Shown here: one piece after another, positions 27,356 to 36,616 of the stretch
Layout: every line of letters starts with the position of its first letter
How positions within the stretch are numbered: the stretch's first letter is position 1
Source: Paenibacillus sp. MBLB1832
Lineage (GTDB): Bacteria > Bacillota > Bacilli > Paenibacillales > NBRC-103111
DNA length: 64,000 nt
Reading direction: 5' to 3'
Assembly (NCBI RefSeq): GCF_032271945.1
Contig: NZ_CP130319.1
Location: forward strand, 1,259,001-1,323,000
Notes under the pieces: model-generated
Database searches by the model: none
What the model saw: the letters and a program-made list of their open reading frames with translations, nothing else
Told to the model about the DNA's origin: nothing
Position numbers and translations under genes: made by a program

Positions 27356-29629
27356 GTGCTGAAGTTCATACATCTCAGAGAATTATACATGCGCATCTTC
27401 CTCTTGGTGGCGGTTCTCTTTTTGGGTCTGGCCGGGGCTTACTCCACCTTCCTGACTAAGCAAATTTCAAATTATGCCATTCAGGAAGTTGACGCGGTTA
27501 CGATTGTGAAGCTGGGGCGATTCAAGACGAATCTGGAGCAGACGATCCAGCGGCTCAAGCTTAGCGGGCTTCTGCTGTATCAGGAGCGGAACATTGGCTA
27601 TTGGCTTAATGGGATTTCGCAAGATTCTTATCTGGATCACGCTGCGGATAGCGTATTGACGGATTATATCGCAACAGAGCGACTGGTTCAGGATGTGTAT
27701 CTCTTCAACTTTTCGACGCGATCCGTATTATCCGCCCGCTCCGGTCGCATTCCGTTCGAGACGTTTCCCGACCAGGAATTTCTGCAGGCACTGAAGGGGC
27801 AATCCAAGGTGGCAGTTACCATTAACAAACAATGGATGAACGGTCGAGATGAACTTGTATATACATTGCCGAACGACGCCGTGAATCAAACCTCACACGG
27901 AATAATGTTCATTGTATTGAATCGCAAGCAACTCTCTGATGAGCTGTTGCTCAGCAATAACGAATTTGAGAGCAAATTGCTCATCGTGGATCGCGATCAG
28001 TCAATTCTCCTGGGCGGAGACCCGTCATCCTTTCTGGATGACTTCCGTAAGTGGTTGAGTGGCGACTACCCTGATCGAGGTCAGTGGAAGGCGGGCGGAG
28101 AGGAGTGGGGGATCCAGTCGGCGGAAATCGAGATGGAGGGCTGGAAGTTATATCTGCTCTCTCCCCAAAGCGTATGGAAGAGTAAGCTGTTTGCACTTAA
28201 TTTGCGGGTACTTTCCTATTTCTTCCTTATGGTCCTGTTGTTGCTTGTCGTTCTCTATTGGCTTTCCAAACGAAATTTCAAACCGTTTACTGAGCTCTTG
28301 CAGAAGATAGGACGCTACAACGGCAATTTAACAAAGGATACAGATAAATCGAGTTGGCGACCTCCCGGGCATGACTTCATGATGATTCACAGTGGTATCG
28401 ACCATCTGGTGAATCGTGTGGAAGAGCAAGCACGCAACATAAAGGAAAGCAGTCCGATCGTGAAGGATGCACTGCTTAGACAATGGCTGTTAAGCGACTT
28501 TATTGGGCCTTCAATGCGGAACGACCTTACCAGAACCGTCAAGCTCATGCTAGACGAGCCGTTTTGGCTTGCCGTTCTCCGTATCGAGAATTACAGTGCC
28601 TTCTGCGAGAAATATGACTTTTCGTCTCGTAAGTTAATGAAGTTTGCCCTTAGCAACATCGTCGAAGAGGTCGTGAGTTCTTCCGGGTTTCTAGTAGAAG
28701 TGTCGGACTTGGGCGGCGATCATATTGTACTTATTCTGGGTGAAAGCCAGGAATCGCCTGATAAAAATCATCAGGAAGCCTACTTTGCGGTGCTTGAGGA
28801 GGCGAGGGAGCAAGCAATCCGTTGGATTGGGCTTGAATCGTCAATTGGCCTCAGCGGTCCCCTAATTCCATTGGAGAATATGTACGAAGCCTATGGGAGG
28901 ACTGTAGAACTGTCCAAGCTTTCTTTCCTGACTGGAGTCAGTCAGGTGTATACAGAGGATTTGAAAAGCGAGCTAAGCGCCCATCCCTATGGAGAGCTTG
29001 ATCCAGAGCAAACTTTCGAGTTAATCCAGGCATTGCGCATGCGAGATAAGGATTCCGTTCATCGCTTGTTGGAAAAATTGTTTAACAGACTACAGAACCT
29101 TCCCGTAGAGGAATGCCATCTTCAATTAATTCAATTGCTCTATACCCTGAGCAAGTCATTCAAACCGATTGTTACGTCGGATGGCATGGTGGGGATCAAA
29201 AGAGAACTGGAACAGTTCAACAGCTTGATGGATCTCCAGCAATGGCTAGAGCGATTGCTTCTGGGAGGGATTGAGCAGGCTGAGGCTCGCGGCAAACAGA
29301 AGGAAGACATATTTGCAGAAGTGCTAGAATATATCGGCAACCAGCTTCACAACGCGATGTTGACGGTAGAGGACATAGCGGAGCACATTTCATTATCGCC
29401 TAATCATTTAAGGCTGATATTCAAGGAACGATTTTTGATATCGATCTCGGACTATATATTGGAATGTAGAATCCATAAGGTGAAGGAATTGCTAGTTCAG
29501 ACCAATTGGTCAATTACAGAGATATGCTCACAGTCGGGTTTTCAGTCAAAGAGTCATTTTTTTACGGCGTTCAAGAAAGCGACCGGACTGACGCCCTCCC
29601 AATATCGGGAACGCGAGGGAACGTCTTAG
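27356..29629 (+). CDS. Membrane-bound AraC-family transcriptional regulator
   Basis: A 757-aa protein. A membrane helix near residues 13-32 and another near 285-305 bracket an extracytoplasmic sensor domain of about 250 residues; a cytoplasmic linker follows. The last 100 residues are a double HTH AraC domain (MLTVEDIAEHISLSPNHLRLIFK, here cited by its first part only, then SITEICSQSGFQSKSHFFTA). It resembles the YesS-type regulators placed beside LplABC-like importers. The start is GTG after AAGGAGAGG. It likely senses a sugar outside the cell and activates the divergent GH5/ABC operon; that is inference. Confidence 0.85.
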   Translation: MLKFIHLRELYMRIFLLVAVLFLGLAGAYSTFLTKQISNYAIQEVDAVTIVKLGRFKTNLEQTIQRLKLSGLLLYQERNIGYWLNGISQDSYLDHAADSVLTDYIATERLVQDVYLFNFSTRSVLSARSGRIPFETFPDQEFLQALKGQSKVAVTINKQWMNGRDELVYTLPNDAVNQTSHGIMFIVLNRKQLSDELLLSNNEFESKLLIVDRDQSILLGGDPSSFLDDFRKWLSGDYPDRGQWKAGGEEWGIQSAEIEMEGWKLYLLSPQSVWKSKLFALNLRVLSYFFLMVLLLLVVLYWLSKRNFKPFTELLQKIGRYNGNLTKDTDKSSWRPPGHDFMMIHSGIDHLVNRVEEQARNIKESSPIVKDALLRQWLLSDFIGPSMRNDLTRTVKLMLDEPFWLAVLRIENYSAFCEKYDFSSRKLMKFALSNIVEEVVSSSGFLVEVSDLGGDHIVLILGESQESPDKNHQEAYFAVLEEAREQAIRWIGLESSIGLSGPLIPLENMYEAYGRTVELSKLSFLTGVSQVYTEDLKSELSAHPYGELDPEQTFELIQALRMRDKDSVHRLLEKLFNRLQNLPVEECHLQLIQLLYTLSKSFKPIVTSDGMVGIKRELEQFNSLMDLQQWLERLLLGGIEQAEARGKQKEDIFAEVLEYIGNQLHNAMLTVEDIAEHISLSPNHLRLIFKERFLISISDYILECRIHKVKELLVQTNWSITEICSQSGFQSKSHFFTAFKKATGLTPSQYREREGTS

Positions 29630-29742
29630 TCATAATCATTCCATTCCCTTTTGTCTCACAGTCTAACAGACGTTTCTTCCAGGAATATAAACCATGAGGA
29701 GAGGCAGAGCATGGTAGCAAGCATAGCGAAGATCGGTGGAAG

Positions 29743-30071
29743 ATGGGAGTTAAGGGAAAAAAACTGCTAAGGCTATACAAAGAGCTACGATCGATGTATT
29801 TTGAAATCAAAGAAGTAGAACTTCCTACTCTAGATCAAGTAAACATTAACGTAAGCCGATTAAGCAAGATAGAAAATGAAGCATCGTCTGTTGCAACTTC
29901 TAGTCAGGCAAGGGGATTAATCTCATAACAATTATGCATTTTTTTCTGAGGGATCTTCTGAATGGATTGTAAATGAATTGAGGTTATCAATCCGCGATAA
30001 ATTTCCTAAGTATCACTGGGAATTTATTCTCCTTACGCAGGTGCCATTGCAGGTGTCTATTTTCTAGGGAA
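29743..30071 (+). pseudogene. Possible decayed gene remnant
   Basis: An open stretch from 29743 to 29928 (61 codons, no convincing ribosome binding site) with protein-like sequence (IKEVELPTLDQVNINVSRLS) ends at a stop. In another frame, directly after, about 47 codons read NNYAFFSEGSSEWIVNELR and onward to a stop near 30067. The pair looks like one gene broken by a frameshift, but no family is recognised. The region 29630-30806 contains no intact gene that I can support. Confidence 0.25.
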
Positions 30072-30146
30072 ATGGGTAGTAATTCTGTTAGCATAATAAA
30101 GCCCCCTCGAATGGCAATGTCATTATGATACCTTAAGAGACAAGAC

Positions 30147-30205
30147 CTTGAATAAAAAACAAACGGCATGGGAAAAAGTCCTATGCCGTTTGTTTTTTAT
30201 TCAAG
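30147..30205. terminator. 23-bp perfect inverted repeat, probable bidirectional terminator
   Basis: The arms at 30147-30169 and 30183-30205 are perfectly complementary over 23 bp with a 13-nt loop that itself can extend the stem. Each arm holds AAAAAAC/GTTTTTT next to the GC-rich part, so both strands give a stem followed by T. Such a palindrome normally sits between convergent genes, yet neither flank has an intact one now. Confidence 0.6.
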
Positions 30206-30379
30206 CATGGAAAATACGTACAGTAAACAAGCAGATGGGCCATCCGCTTGAAAAAATGTTCATAAGAAGCGAATAATGCTACTCTGTTGACGAAGCTAAC
30301 AGCTGATTTATAGCGGGTTTGCGCTTATGCTGCTGCCCTGGGCGATGGGGCGAATAGGCAAAATGTTTCTGCGAATTAA

Positions 30380-30782
30380 TCACTCGATTACCCTGTATTA
30401 AGAACGCTCCTCTATCATTACCACGAGTGTAGTGGAAAGTATAAAAAGTTACTGGAACAAATCAATTTAACTCTTAGTTTCCCGAATTGCTCAAAAATAT
30501 CTGGCGCGGCAGCCATCCCAAGCTGGCTTACAATAACTTATTATATGTGATAACTTTCTTGAAAGTCGAGTAATACTGGAATTTCACTAACAAAATCTAT
30601 TTGCCTGAATCATCTCTGCTGCCTTCGTCGTCGCCAACTCGTTTTCGTTCTCTTTCTTTCCGTTCTTAAAGCAGAACGTTAGTTATGTTAACAAATTGAT
30701 TGGAACTGCTGCGAACGATGCAGACATCACTCAATATCCATTTGGAATGCCTGGGCTCATCCTAACATATGGATACAAGTAA
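30380..30782 (+). pseudogene. Start-less open stretches, possible gene relics
   Basis: Two open stretches have no start codon but protein-like sequence: 30380-30550 (includes LLYHYHECSGKYKKLLEQI) and 30609-30782 (ends PFGMPGLILTYGYK). They are in frames opened by stops upstream. No family is recognised. They could be relics of a gene or genes lost between the sugar locus and the methyltransferase, or chance. Confidence 0.2.
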
Positions 30783-30806
30783 AACGTTGTTTTGGAGGTT
30801 ACTTGA

Positions 30807-31508
30807 ATGAGCAAAGCTTCTTTTTTTGACTTTGATGCTGAGTATGGCAATAGGTATGAGGTCACGATCCGTAAAATTCTACCCTCATATGATAACCTGT
30901 ATGTAGCAATGACCGCATTGCTTCAAAATCTGCTTGATGAAAAAGCTCATGTACTGATTGTGGGAGCGGGGGGTGGCAAGGAACTGCTAACCTTTGGCGG
31001 AAGTAACCCGAAATGGAACTTTACCGGTGTTGATCTCAGCGATCAGATGATGCGTTATGCTAAACGTAAAATTGCTGGATCTGATATCGAAAACAGGACT
31101 TCATTGTATGTTGGTGGTCTAGAGGAACTTGAAGAGACACATCTTTACGATGGGGCTACCTGTATTCTTGTAATGCCATTTGTCCCTGACGATGGAGCTA
31201 AGGAGTCACTTTTGGCTAACATTGCAAGCCGCTTAAAGCAAGGCGCTCCCCTCCTATTAGTAGGGGCTCATGGCGATCCGCAAAGCGAGGAGTTTCAAAT
31301 ATATTTTCAAGCATTAAGAAGAAAGCTAACTCTCTTAAGTTCCATGAGTAATCAAGAGTCAGAAAGTATAATGAGTGGTGCGCTTAATGAGATGCACTTC
31401 TCTACCAAAGAGCGAATGAAAGAGTTAATGACGTTAACCGGGTTCTCTAACCAGCATCACTTTTTTGCAGATTTAATGTTTGATGGATGGCTAGCCATTC
31501 GGAGCTGA
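30807..31508 (+). CDS. Class I SAM-dependent methyltransferase
   Basis: A 233-aa protein with motif I VLIVGAGGGKELLTF, motif II acidic residue in FTGVDLSDQM, and a Rossmann methyltransferase outline. It resembles CmoA/UbiE-like small-molecule or tRNA-modifying methyltransferases in general shape, but the substrate cannot be assigned. TTGGAGG precedes the ATG. It stands alone, downstream of the gene-poor region and 80 bp ahead of the thioredoxin-like gene. Confidence 0.75.
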   Translation: MSKASFFDFDAEYGNRYEVTIRKILPSYDNLYVAMTALLQNLLDEKAHVLIVGAGGGKELLTFGGSNPKWNFTGVDLSDQMMRYAKRKIAGSDIENRTSLYVGGLEELEETHLYDGATCILVMPFVPDDGAKESLLANIASRLKQGAPLLLVGAHGDPQSEEFQIYFQALRRKLTLLSSMSNQESESIMSGALNEMHFSTKERMKELMTLTGFSNQHHFFADLMFDGWLAIRS

Positions 31509-31588
31509 ACGGTTATTTACTTGACACCCATTTTCACGCATGCTATAAGAGAGTAAATTCCAATTAGGTCATGAGGTGTCATTCCATT

Positions 31589-31933
31589 ATGCGTAAAATC
31601 TCAAATGAACAGCAATATCAGGAACAAATTGCCCAGTCTGGTGTGACGATTGCCATATTCAAAACAACATGGTGCAAAGATTGCCATTATATTGATCCCT
31701 TCATGCCAGCGGTGGAGCAAGCCTACGAAGGTCGACTGACCTTCATTGAGTTGGATCGCGATGAATTTCCAGATCTGTGCGAGCAATTGAACATCTTGGG
31801 GATTCCGAGCTTTATTGCCTTCCGTGGCGGTCAGGAACTCGTTCGATTCGTCAGCAAGCTGCGCAAGACGCGCGAAGAAATTGAGCAATTCCTAGATCGG
31901 GCGCTCGAAGTAGCGAACGCATTAGCACCATAA
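31589..31933 (+). CDS. Thioredoxin-like protein (WCKDC)
   Basis: A 114-aa thioredoxin fold protein with active site W-C29-K-D-C32 and the cis-proline in GIPSFIAF. The KD dipeptide differs from the classical GP of TrxA at 50367, so it may have another redox potential or partner, as in YtpP/YdbP-like thioredoxins. ATG at 31589 follows AGGTG; an upstream ATG at 31571 would overlap that site. Cytoplasmic, no signal peptide. Confidence 0.85.
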   Translation: MRKISNEQQYQEQIAQSGVTIAIFKTTWCKDCHYIDPFMPAVEQAYEGRLTFIELDRDEFPDLCEQLNILGIPSFIAFRGGQELVRFVSKLRKTREEIEQFLDRALEVANALAP

Positions 31934-31944
31934 CCGAAAAAACA

Positions 31945-31990
31945 AGCACCGTCACAGGCCGCATGAAGGGCCATTGGCGGTGTTTTTGCG
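31945..31990 (+). terminator. Terminator after the thioredoxin-like gene
   Basis: CACCG plus an inner GGCC stem pair with CGGTG, followed by TTTTTG. Confidence 0.6.
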
Positions 31991-32226
31991 TTGATCCAGA
32001 ACAGCATAAATTTCCACGATTTGCACACACTATACTGTTATTTCTAATCGTTTGAACCACGGAGCTTCGATGACGCGGCGAATGTTCATTGGAATGACAT
32101 ATCGGATTCGGAGCTTTGTAACAATTGCGAATGGAAATGACTTCTTATTACCGCTATAATTGAAAGCGGAACAACTGGTTTCGACAGGATTCTCAGAAGA
32201 TATGACATAAAAGTAGGTGCAGTCTC

Positions 32227-33126
32227 GTGCAAAAATGGATTCAACGATTAGCCAATTTGTCTGCCATCGGCATGTTTCTCATTCTTGCTATGGGTGCTTT
32301 AGTTACGAAGGCGGATGCAGGGCGCGGATGCGGAGATGATTGGCCGTTATGTAACGGCAAATTCGTGCCAGCGTACACCATCTCATCCTTTATCGAGTAT
32401 AGCCATCGTCTCGTTGTAGGCGTAGTTACGATGATTCTCGTAGCGACATTTTTATTAGTCTTCCGTTATGTTAAACGGAGCGATGCGAAATTTTTCATTT
32501 CAGCAACTGTGCTGATGACACTGATTCAAGCCGTTATGGGCGCATTGGCCGTCGTTTGGCCACAATCTTCACTTGTTTTGGCACTTCATTTCGGATTATC
32601 CTTACTCGCGTTTGCTTTTTCTTTATTACTTGCCTTGGTGTTCACACCTTGGGGACAATTCTCAAGAACGACCTCCATTCACCGTAACTTCAAAATCATT
32701 GTATGGTTCACCGCCATTTACAGCTATGTGGTTGTGTACTTAGGCGCATTCGTGCGACATACCGTTTCTTCCGGTGGTTGCTCGGGTTGGCCATTATGCA
32801 ATGGCGAAGTCATTCCTGAATTAAGCGGTGCAACAGGCATTGTCTTCACCCATCGTATCGCGGCTTTGCTCTTGTTTGTTTGTATATTATTCCTGTATCT
32901 CCAAGCACGTCGTCACTATGAGAGCTCGGATAAGCTATGGTTTGGGAGCAAATGGGCGCTGATTCTCGTTTCTCTGCAAGTGCTCAGCGGTGCCGTTGTA
33001 ACTTGGTCCATGGGGAACGAAGTGGCGTACTTATTTACGGGTATGATTCATGCCATTATTGTAGCTTGCATGTTTGGATTTCTATGTTATTTATGTGTAT
33101 TAACCTTATATGATCGCAGAGCTTAG
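32227..33126 (+). CDS. ctaA: Heme A synthase
   Basis: Membrane monooxygenase that converts heme O to heme A for cytochrome aa3 oxidase. The protein is 299 aa with eight helices in two four-helix halves. Each half has the Cys-pair loop: GRGCGDDWPLC and GGCSGWPLC, typical of type B CtaA. Conserved His residues (EYSHRLVVG, ALHFG, FTHRIAA, MIHAI) are the heme ligands. The start is GTG after AGGTG. Unlike in B. subtilis it is not beside ctaB (3085). Confidence 0.94.
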   Translation: MQKWIQRLANLSAIGMFLILAMGALVTKADAGRGCGDDWPLCNGKFVPAYTISSFIEYSHRLVVGVVTMILVATFLLVFRYVKRSDAKFFISATVLMTLIQAVMGALAVVWPQSSLVLALHFGLSLLAFAFSLLLALVFTPWGQFSRTTSIHRNFKIIVWFTAIYSYVVVYLGAFVRHTVSSGGCSGWPLCNGEVIPELSGATGIVFTHRIAALLLFVCILFLYLQARRHYESSDKLWFGSKWALILVSLQVLSGAVVTWSMGNEVAYLFTGMIHAIIVACMFGFLCYLCVLTLYDRRA

Positions 33127-33153
33127 CATACCCACGCGGAGCGAGGCAACAGG

Positions 33154-33182
33154 GGCCTTCTGAGAGAAGGCCATTTGCTTTT
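33154..33182 (+). terminator. Terminator after ctaA
   Basis: Perfect GGCCTTC/GAAGGCC stem with a TGAGA loop, followed by ATTTGCTTTT. Confidence 0.7.
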
Positions 33183-33233
33183 ACATAAGTGAGTAGAATG
33201 GCATTTATTTTATTGGTAAAGGTGGAAGTCCCG

Positions 33234-35000
33234 TTGGTACCAACGAATTTACGAGCATTTCTAGAAATTTTACGCCGCGAAAATGAATTGATTGAGGTAT
33301 CCGCTCCCGTGGATCCGAACTTGGAGCTTGCCGAAATTCATCGTCGTGTGATCGACGAGCAAGGGCCTGCTTTACTGTTCACGAATGTAAAAGGAAGTGC
33401 TTTCCCGGTTGTGACGAACCTGTTCGGCACAACGAGACGCGTCGATCTGGCGTTCGGTCCGAAGCCAGAGCAATTCATGAAAGCGGTTATCAACGCAACC
33501 AGCACGTTGATGCCGCCGACGCCTAAAGCGTTATGGGGCGAGAGAGATCTCATATTCGACCTGCTAAAGGTCGGGACGAAGAAAATTCAACCGAATCAAG
33601 CGCCGATTCTCGGCGGCTTGAAGAAGGACAACCCGCTCGCAGGACTGCCTGTCCTGACGAGCTGGCAAGAAGACGGCGGCCCGTTCGTCACGCTGCCGCT
33701 CGTGTACACCGAGCATCCCGACGGCGGTCATCATAACCTGGGCATGTATCGCATGCAAGTGTATGATGACTTCACCACCGGGATGCACTGGCAAATCCAC
33801 AAAGGCGGCGGCTTCCATTATCATGAAGCCGAGAAGCGCAACCAGGCGCTGCCCGTCACCGTGTTTCTGGGCGGCCCTCCTGCGCTCATCGCCTCGGCGA
33901 TTGCGCCGGTGCCAGAGCACTTGCCCGAGCTGATGCTCGCTTCGCTCATCCTCGGGCAGAAGCTGCCCATGGTGGAGAATCCCCATGGGGGGCACCGCCT
34001 CGTAGCCGAGGCGGAGTTCGCGATATGCGGCTCGGTGCCGCCGCATCTGAGACGCCCCGAAGGGCCGTTCGGCGACCACTTCGGGTATTACTCGCTCACC
34101 CATGATTTTCCCGTTTTCAACGTGAATCATGTGTGGCACCGCAAAGACGCGATCTATCCGGCGACGATCGTCGGCAAACCGCGCCAAGAGGACTACTTCC
34201 TTGGCGAGTTCTTGCAAAGATTGCTGGAGCCTGCGTTCCCAATGGCCATGCCAGGGGTCAAAGACCTGTGGACGTATGCCGAGACCGGTTTCCACCCGCT
34301 CGCAGCCGCCGTCGTCCGCGAAAGCTACAGCCGTGAGGCGCTCGGCACGGCCTTCCGGATCCTGGGTGAGGGTCAGCTATCCCTCACGAAGTTCTTGATC
34401 GTCACGGACCAGCCGACGACGTTAGCGAACTTCTCGCAGTTGCTGGAGAAGGTGCTGGAGCGTTTCGATCCAGCGCGTGATCTCTTCATTTTCAACAAAA
34501 CTTCGCACGATACATTAGATTATACAGGTGGCCAATTAAACCATGGCTCCAAAGCCGTACTGCTTGGTACAGGAGATCCAGTCCGCGAGCTGCCTAGAGC
34601 CTATACCGAAGGCGAGCTGCCTGAAATTACCGATATCGCCGTCTATTGCGGCGGCTGTCTGCTCGTATCTGGCGCATCCTATGAGCTGGAGCCAGAATTG
34701 CCGCAGCGCCTGCTTGCGAATGCTGCTCACCGCTTAACGCAATGGCCGCTAGTCATTTTAGTAGACGATGCCAGCGGTATTGCCTACGATCAAACGAAAT
34801 TCTTGTGGACGGTGTTCACACGTTTCAATCCTGCTAGCGATATGTATGCACAATCCAGCGTGAATCGCCATCATATCGCCTACGAAGTTCCGATCGTGAT
34901 CGATGCGCGTATGAAGCCAGGTTATCCGGACGAGCTATTCCCGCGGGAAGATATCGTGGAGCAGGTTGATCGCAGATGGAAAGAATATTTCGCCAAATAA
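33234..35000 (+). CDS. UbiD family decarboxylase
   Basis: A 588-aa prenylated-FMN-dependent decarboxylase of the UbiD superfamily; the conserved core reads MYRMQVYDDFTTGMHWQIHK with the E/R/E catalytic region following. The TTG at 33234 has AAGGTGG at good spacing; the ATG-like extension to 33189 has none. With an mqnE gene 4 kb away, a role in the last steps of futalosine-route menaquinone synthesis (decarboxylating dihydroxynaphthoate, MqnL-like) is likely but inferred. The middle (about 33600-34400) is clearly richer in G+C than the ends. Confidence 0.85.
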   Translation: MVPTNLRAFLEILRRENELIEVSAPVDPNLELAEIHRRVIDEQGPALLFTNVKGSAFPVVTNLFGTTRRVDLAFGPKPEQFMKAVINATSTLMPPTPKALWGERDLIFDLLKVGTKKIQPNQAPILGGLKKDNPLAGLPVLTSWQEDGGPFVTLPLVYTEHPDGGHHNLGMYRMQVYDDFTTGMHWQIHKGGGFHYHEAEKRNQALPVTVFLGGPPALIASAIAPVPEHLPELMLASLILGQKLPMVENPHGGHRLVAEAEFAICGSVPPHLRRPEGPFGDHFGYYSLTHDFPVFNVNHVWHRKDAIYPATIVGKPRQEDYFLGEFLQRLLEPAFPMAMPGVKDLWTYAETGFHPLAAAVVRESYSREALGTAFRILGEGQLSLTKFLIVTDQPTTLANFSQLLEKVLERFDPARDLFIFNKTSHDTLDYTGGQLNHGSKAVLLGTGDPVRELPRAYTEGELPEITDIAVYCGGCLLVSGASYELEPELPQRLLANAAHRLTQWPLVILVDDASGIAYDQTKFLWTVFTRFNPASDMYAQSSVNRHHIAYEVPIVIDARMKPGYPDELFPREDIVEQVDRRWKEYFAK

Positions 35001-35015
35001 AGCGGAGGTGATGTC

Positions 35016-35726
35016 ATGCTGCGTGGGTTATTTAATGAACCTAAGCGAATTGATAGCGGGCTGCTGCTCGAAGCTGGGAACGCTGTAAGAACGTACATGA
35101 AAAACGTGGAATCCGAGCGGATTCACCTCGCTTCTTCTGACTATACGAAGTTCCATCGGCAAGCGATTTGGAGCAAAGGATTTATTGATGCGCTCGATGA
35201 GCTGGAGCAGAGCAAATTTTGCTGTGAGCGTTACGGCGAGCGCATTCGCAAAGCCTACCTGGAAGAGATGAACCCTGAAGAGACCGAGGTGTACCAAGGC
35301 TTCGTCTATTTTTACAAAAATGCGTTCATCCGATTGTTCTCCATTTTAGATAAGCTAGGCACATTTATGAATGATTTATTTGGTCTGAAGACCGAGACCG
35401 TGAAATCTCGCTTCTCGTATTTCACCGTTCTTCGGCATATGCATGAGCATCATATTCATGGGCCGTTAGAGCTTCAACTGTACACGCTCAAAATGGACTA
35501 CAAAGAGCCGCTGGAACGCCTTCGTAATTTGCGAAATGTCGAAATTCACTATATCAATGCCGAGATGTTGGATGATCTCATGCACAAAGATCCAATGCTC
35601 GGTGAGCGCATTCATATTGAGAATGTGCAATCGAATTTATCGGATCTCCAGCAGGGATTTGATATGGTTTGCCGAACCTTAACAATAGCATTTACTTATA
35701 TTACGGCATATGTGACAAAGGGGTAG
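35016..35726 (+). CDS. HEPN-like protein (Cthe_2314 family)
   Basis: A 236-aa alpha-helical protein resembling the Cthe_2314 HEPN family. A HEPN-type R-x4-H motif is seen in RNVEIH near residue 173. HEPN proteins are often RNases in toxin-antitoxin systems, but members of this family are found as stand-alone conserved genes in Bacillales and no antitoxin gene is adjacent. GGAGGTGATG precedes the ATG. It lies 15 bp after the UbiD gene and 5 bp before the SDR gene, so it is likely co-transcribed. Confidence 0.55.
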   Translation: MLRGLFNEPKRIDSGLLLEAGNAVRTYMKNVESERIHLASSDYTKFHRQAIWSKGFIDALDELEQSKFCCERYGERIRKAYLEEMNPEETEVYQGFVYFYKNAFIRLFSILDKLGTFMNDLFGLKTETVKSRFSYFTVLRHMHEHHIHGPLELQLYTLKMDYKEPLERLRNLRNVEIHYINAEMLDDLMHKDPMLGERIHIENVQSNLSDLQQGFDMVCRTLTIAFTYITAYVTKG

Positions 35727-35731
35727 GGACC

Positions 35732-36526
35732 ATGCCATTACAAGGTCGAACAGTTCTTGTTACAGGCAGTGCGAAGGGTTTAGGCAAAATGACTGCACGG
35801 ACCCTAGCTCAGAGAGGCTGCCAAGTCGCTGTGAATTACGTAACAAGTGAAAAGGAAGCTACTGAACTTGTGGGGCAATTGGAACAGCTTGGTGTTCGCA
35901 GCATCGCGGTTCAAGGGGATGTCGCCAAACGCGAGGACATCATTCGCATGGTTGAAACTACCGCTTCCAAGTTGGGGCCCATTGATATTTTGGTGAACAA
36001 TGCGGGACCTTTCGTGCGTGAACGCCGATTCTTTGCTGACTATTCGATGGATGAGATTGATTATTTGGTCCGCGGTAACCTGCTTGGTGTTATGGAGCTG
36101 GATCATCTCGTGCTGCCCATGATGCGAGAGCGCCGTTGGGGACGTATCATTCATTTCGGCTTCGGCAAGGCGGCGGAGGCGAGAGGATGGACACATCGCG
36201 CGGCGTATGCGGCAGCGAAGGTCGGCTTAGTTTCGTTCACCAAAACCTTGGCAGAAGAAGAAGCTGCGCATGGGATTACCGTCAATATGATTTGCCCAGG
36301 GGATATTCGCGGGAAAAATAAGGAACGCACGATGGAAGATGCCCGCATGGAGGCGGATGGAGAAACGCCTGTCGGCCGGCCAGGCACAGGGGAGGATGTT
36401 GCGCGCGTGATCGACTTTCTCTGCTCGCCAGATTCCGATTTTATTACAGGCAACATTATGGATATTTCTGGCGCGTTGGATCCGATTCAGCCGCTGCCCG
36501 TTCTTAAGCAACGAAAGCCTACTTAA
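35732..36526 (+). CDS. Short-chain dehydrogenase/reductase
   Basis: A 264-aa SDR. The cofactor motif TGSAKGLG (11-18), NNAG (89-92) and the active Tyr159-x3-Lys163 are present. The usual catalytic Ser before them is missing: the strand reads RIIHFGFGKA. Asn-Tyr after strand 2 (AVNYVTSE) suggests NADP preference. ATG at 35732 follows GGGGTAGGGA. Whether it is an active reductase is doubtful without the Ser; the substrate is unknown. It ends the UbiD-HEPN-SDR gene string. Confidence 0.82.
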   Translation: MPLQGRTVLVTGSAKGLGKMTARTLAQRGCQVAVNYVTSEKEATELVGQLEQLGVRSIAVQGDVAKREDIIRMVETTASKLGPIDILVNNAGPFVRERRFFADYSMDEIDYLVRGNLLGVMELDHLVLPMMRERRWGRIIHFGFGKAAEARGWTHRAAYAAAKVGLVSFTKTLAEEEAAHGITVNMICPGDIRGKNKERTMEDARMEADGETPVGRPGTGEDVARVIDFLCSPDSDFITGNIMDISGALDPIQPLPVLKQRKPT

Positions 36527-36538
36527 TCGTACGACAAA

Positions 36539-36564
36539 AAGAGCTTACCTCGCGGTAAGCTCTT
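36539..36564. terminator. Bidirectional terminator
   Basis: Perfect 11-bp stem AAGAGCTTACC/GGTAAGCTCTT with a TCGC loop between the convergent SDR and Nfu genes. On the minus strand it is followed by TTTTT. Confidence 0.85.
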
Positions 36565-36616
36565 CTTAAAATAGCAGCATGTCAATGCTGTGCATGATAA
36601 GTGGAAGAATGCCGTA

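Noticed and set aside
29630..30806. Insertion sequence
   Set aside because: No transposase motif, no terminal repeats paired with target duplications; only one internal palindrome.
33564..34295. 243-aa minus-strand frame opposite the UbiD gene
   Set aside because: It is a shadow of the GC-rich centre of the UbiD gene, with no ribosome binding site or recognisable domain.
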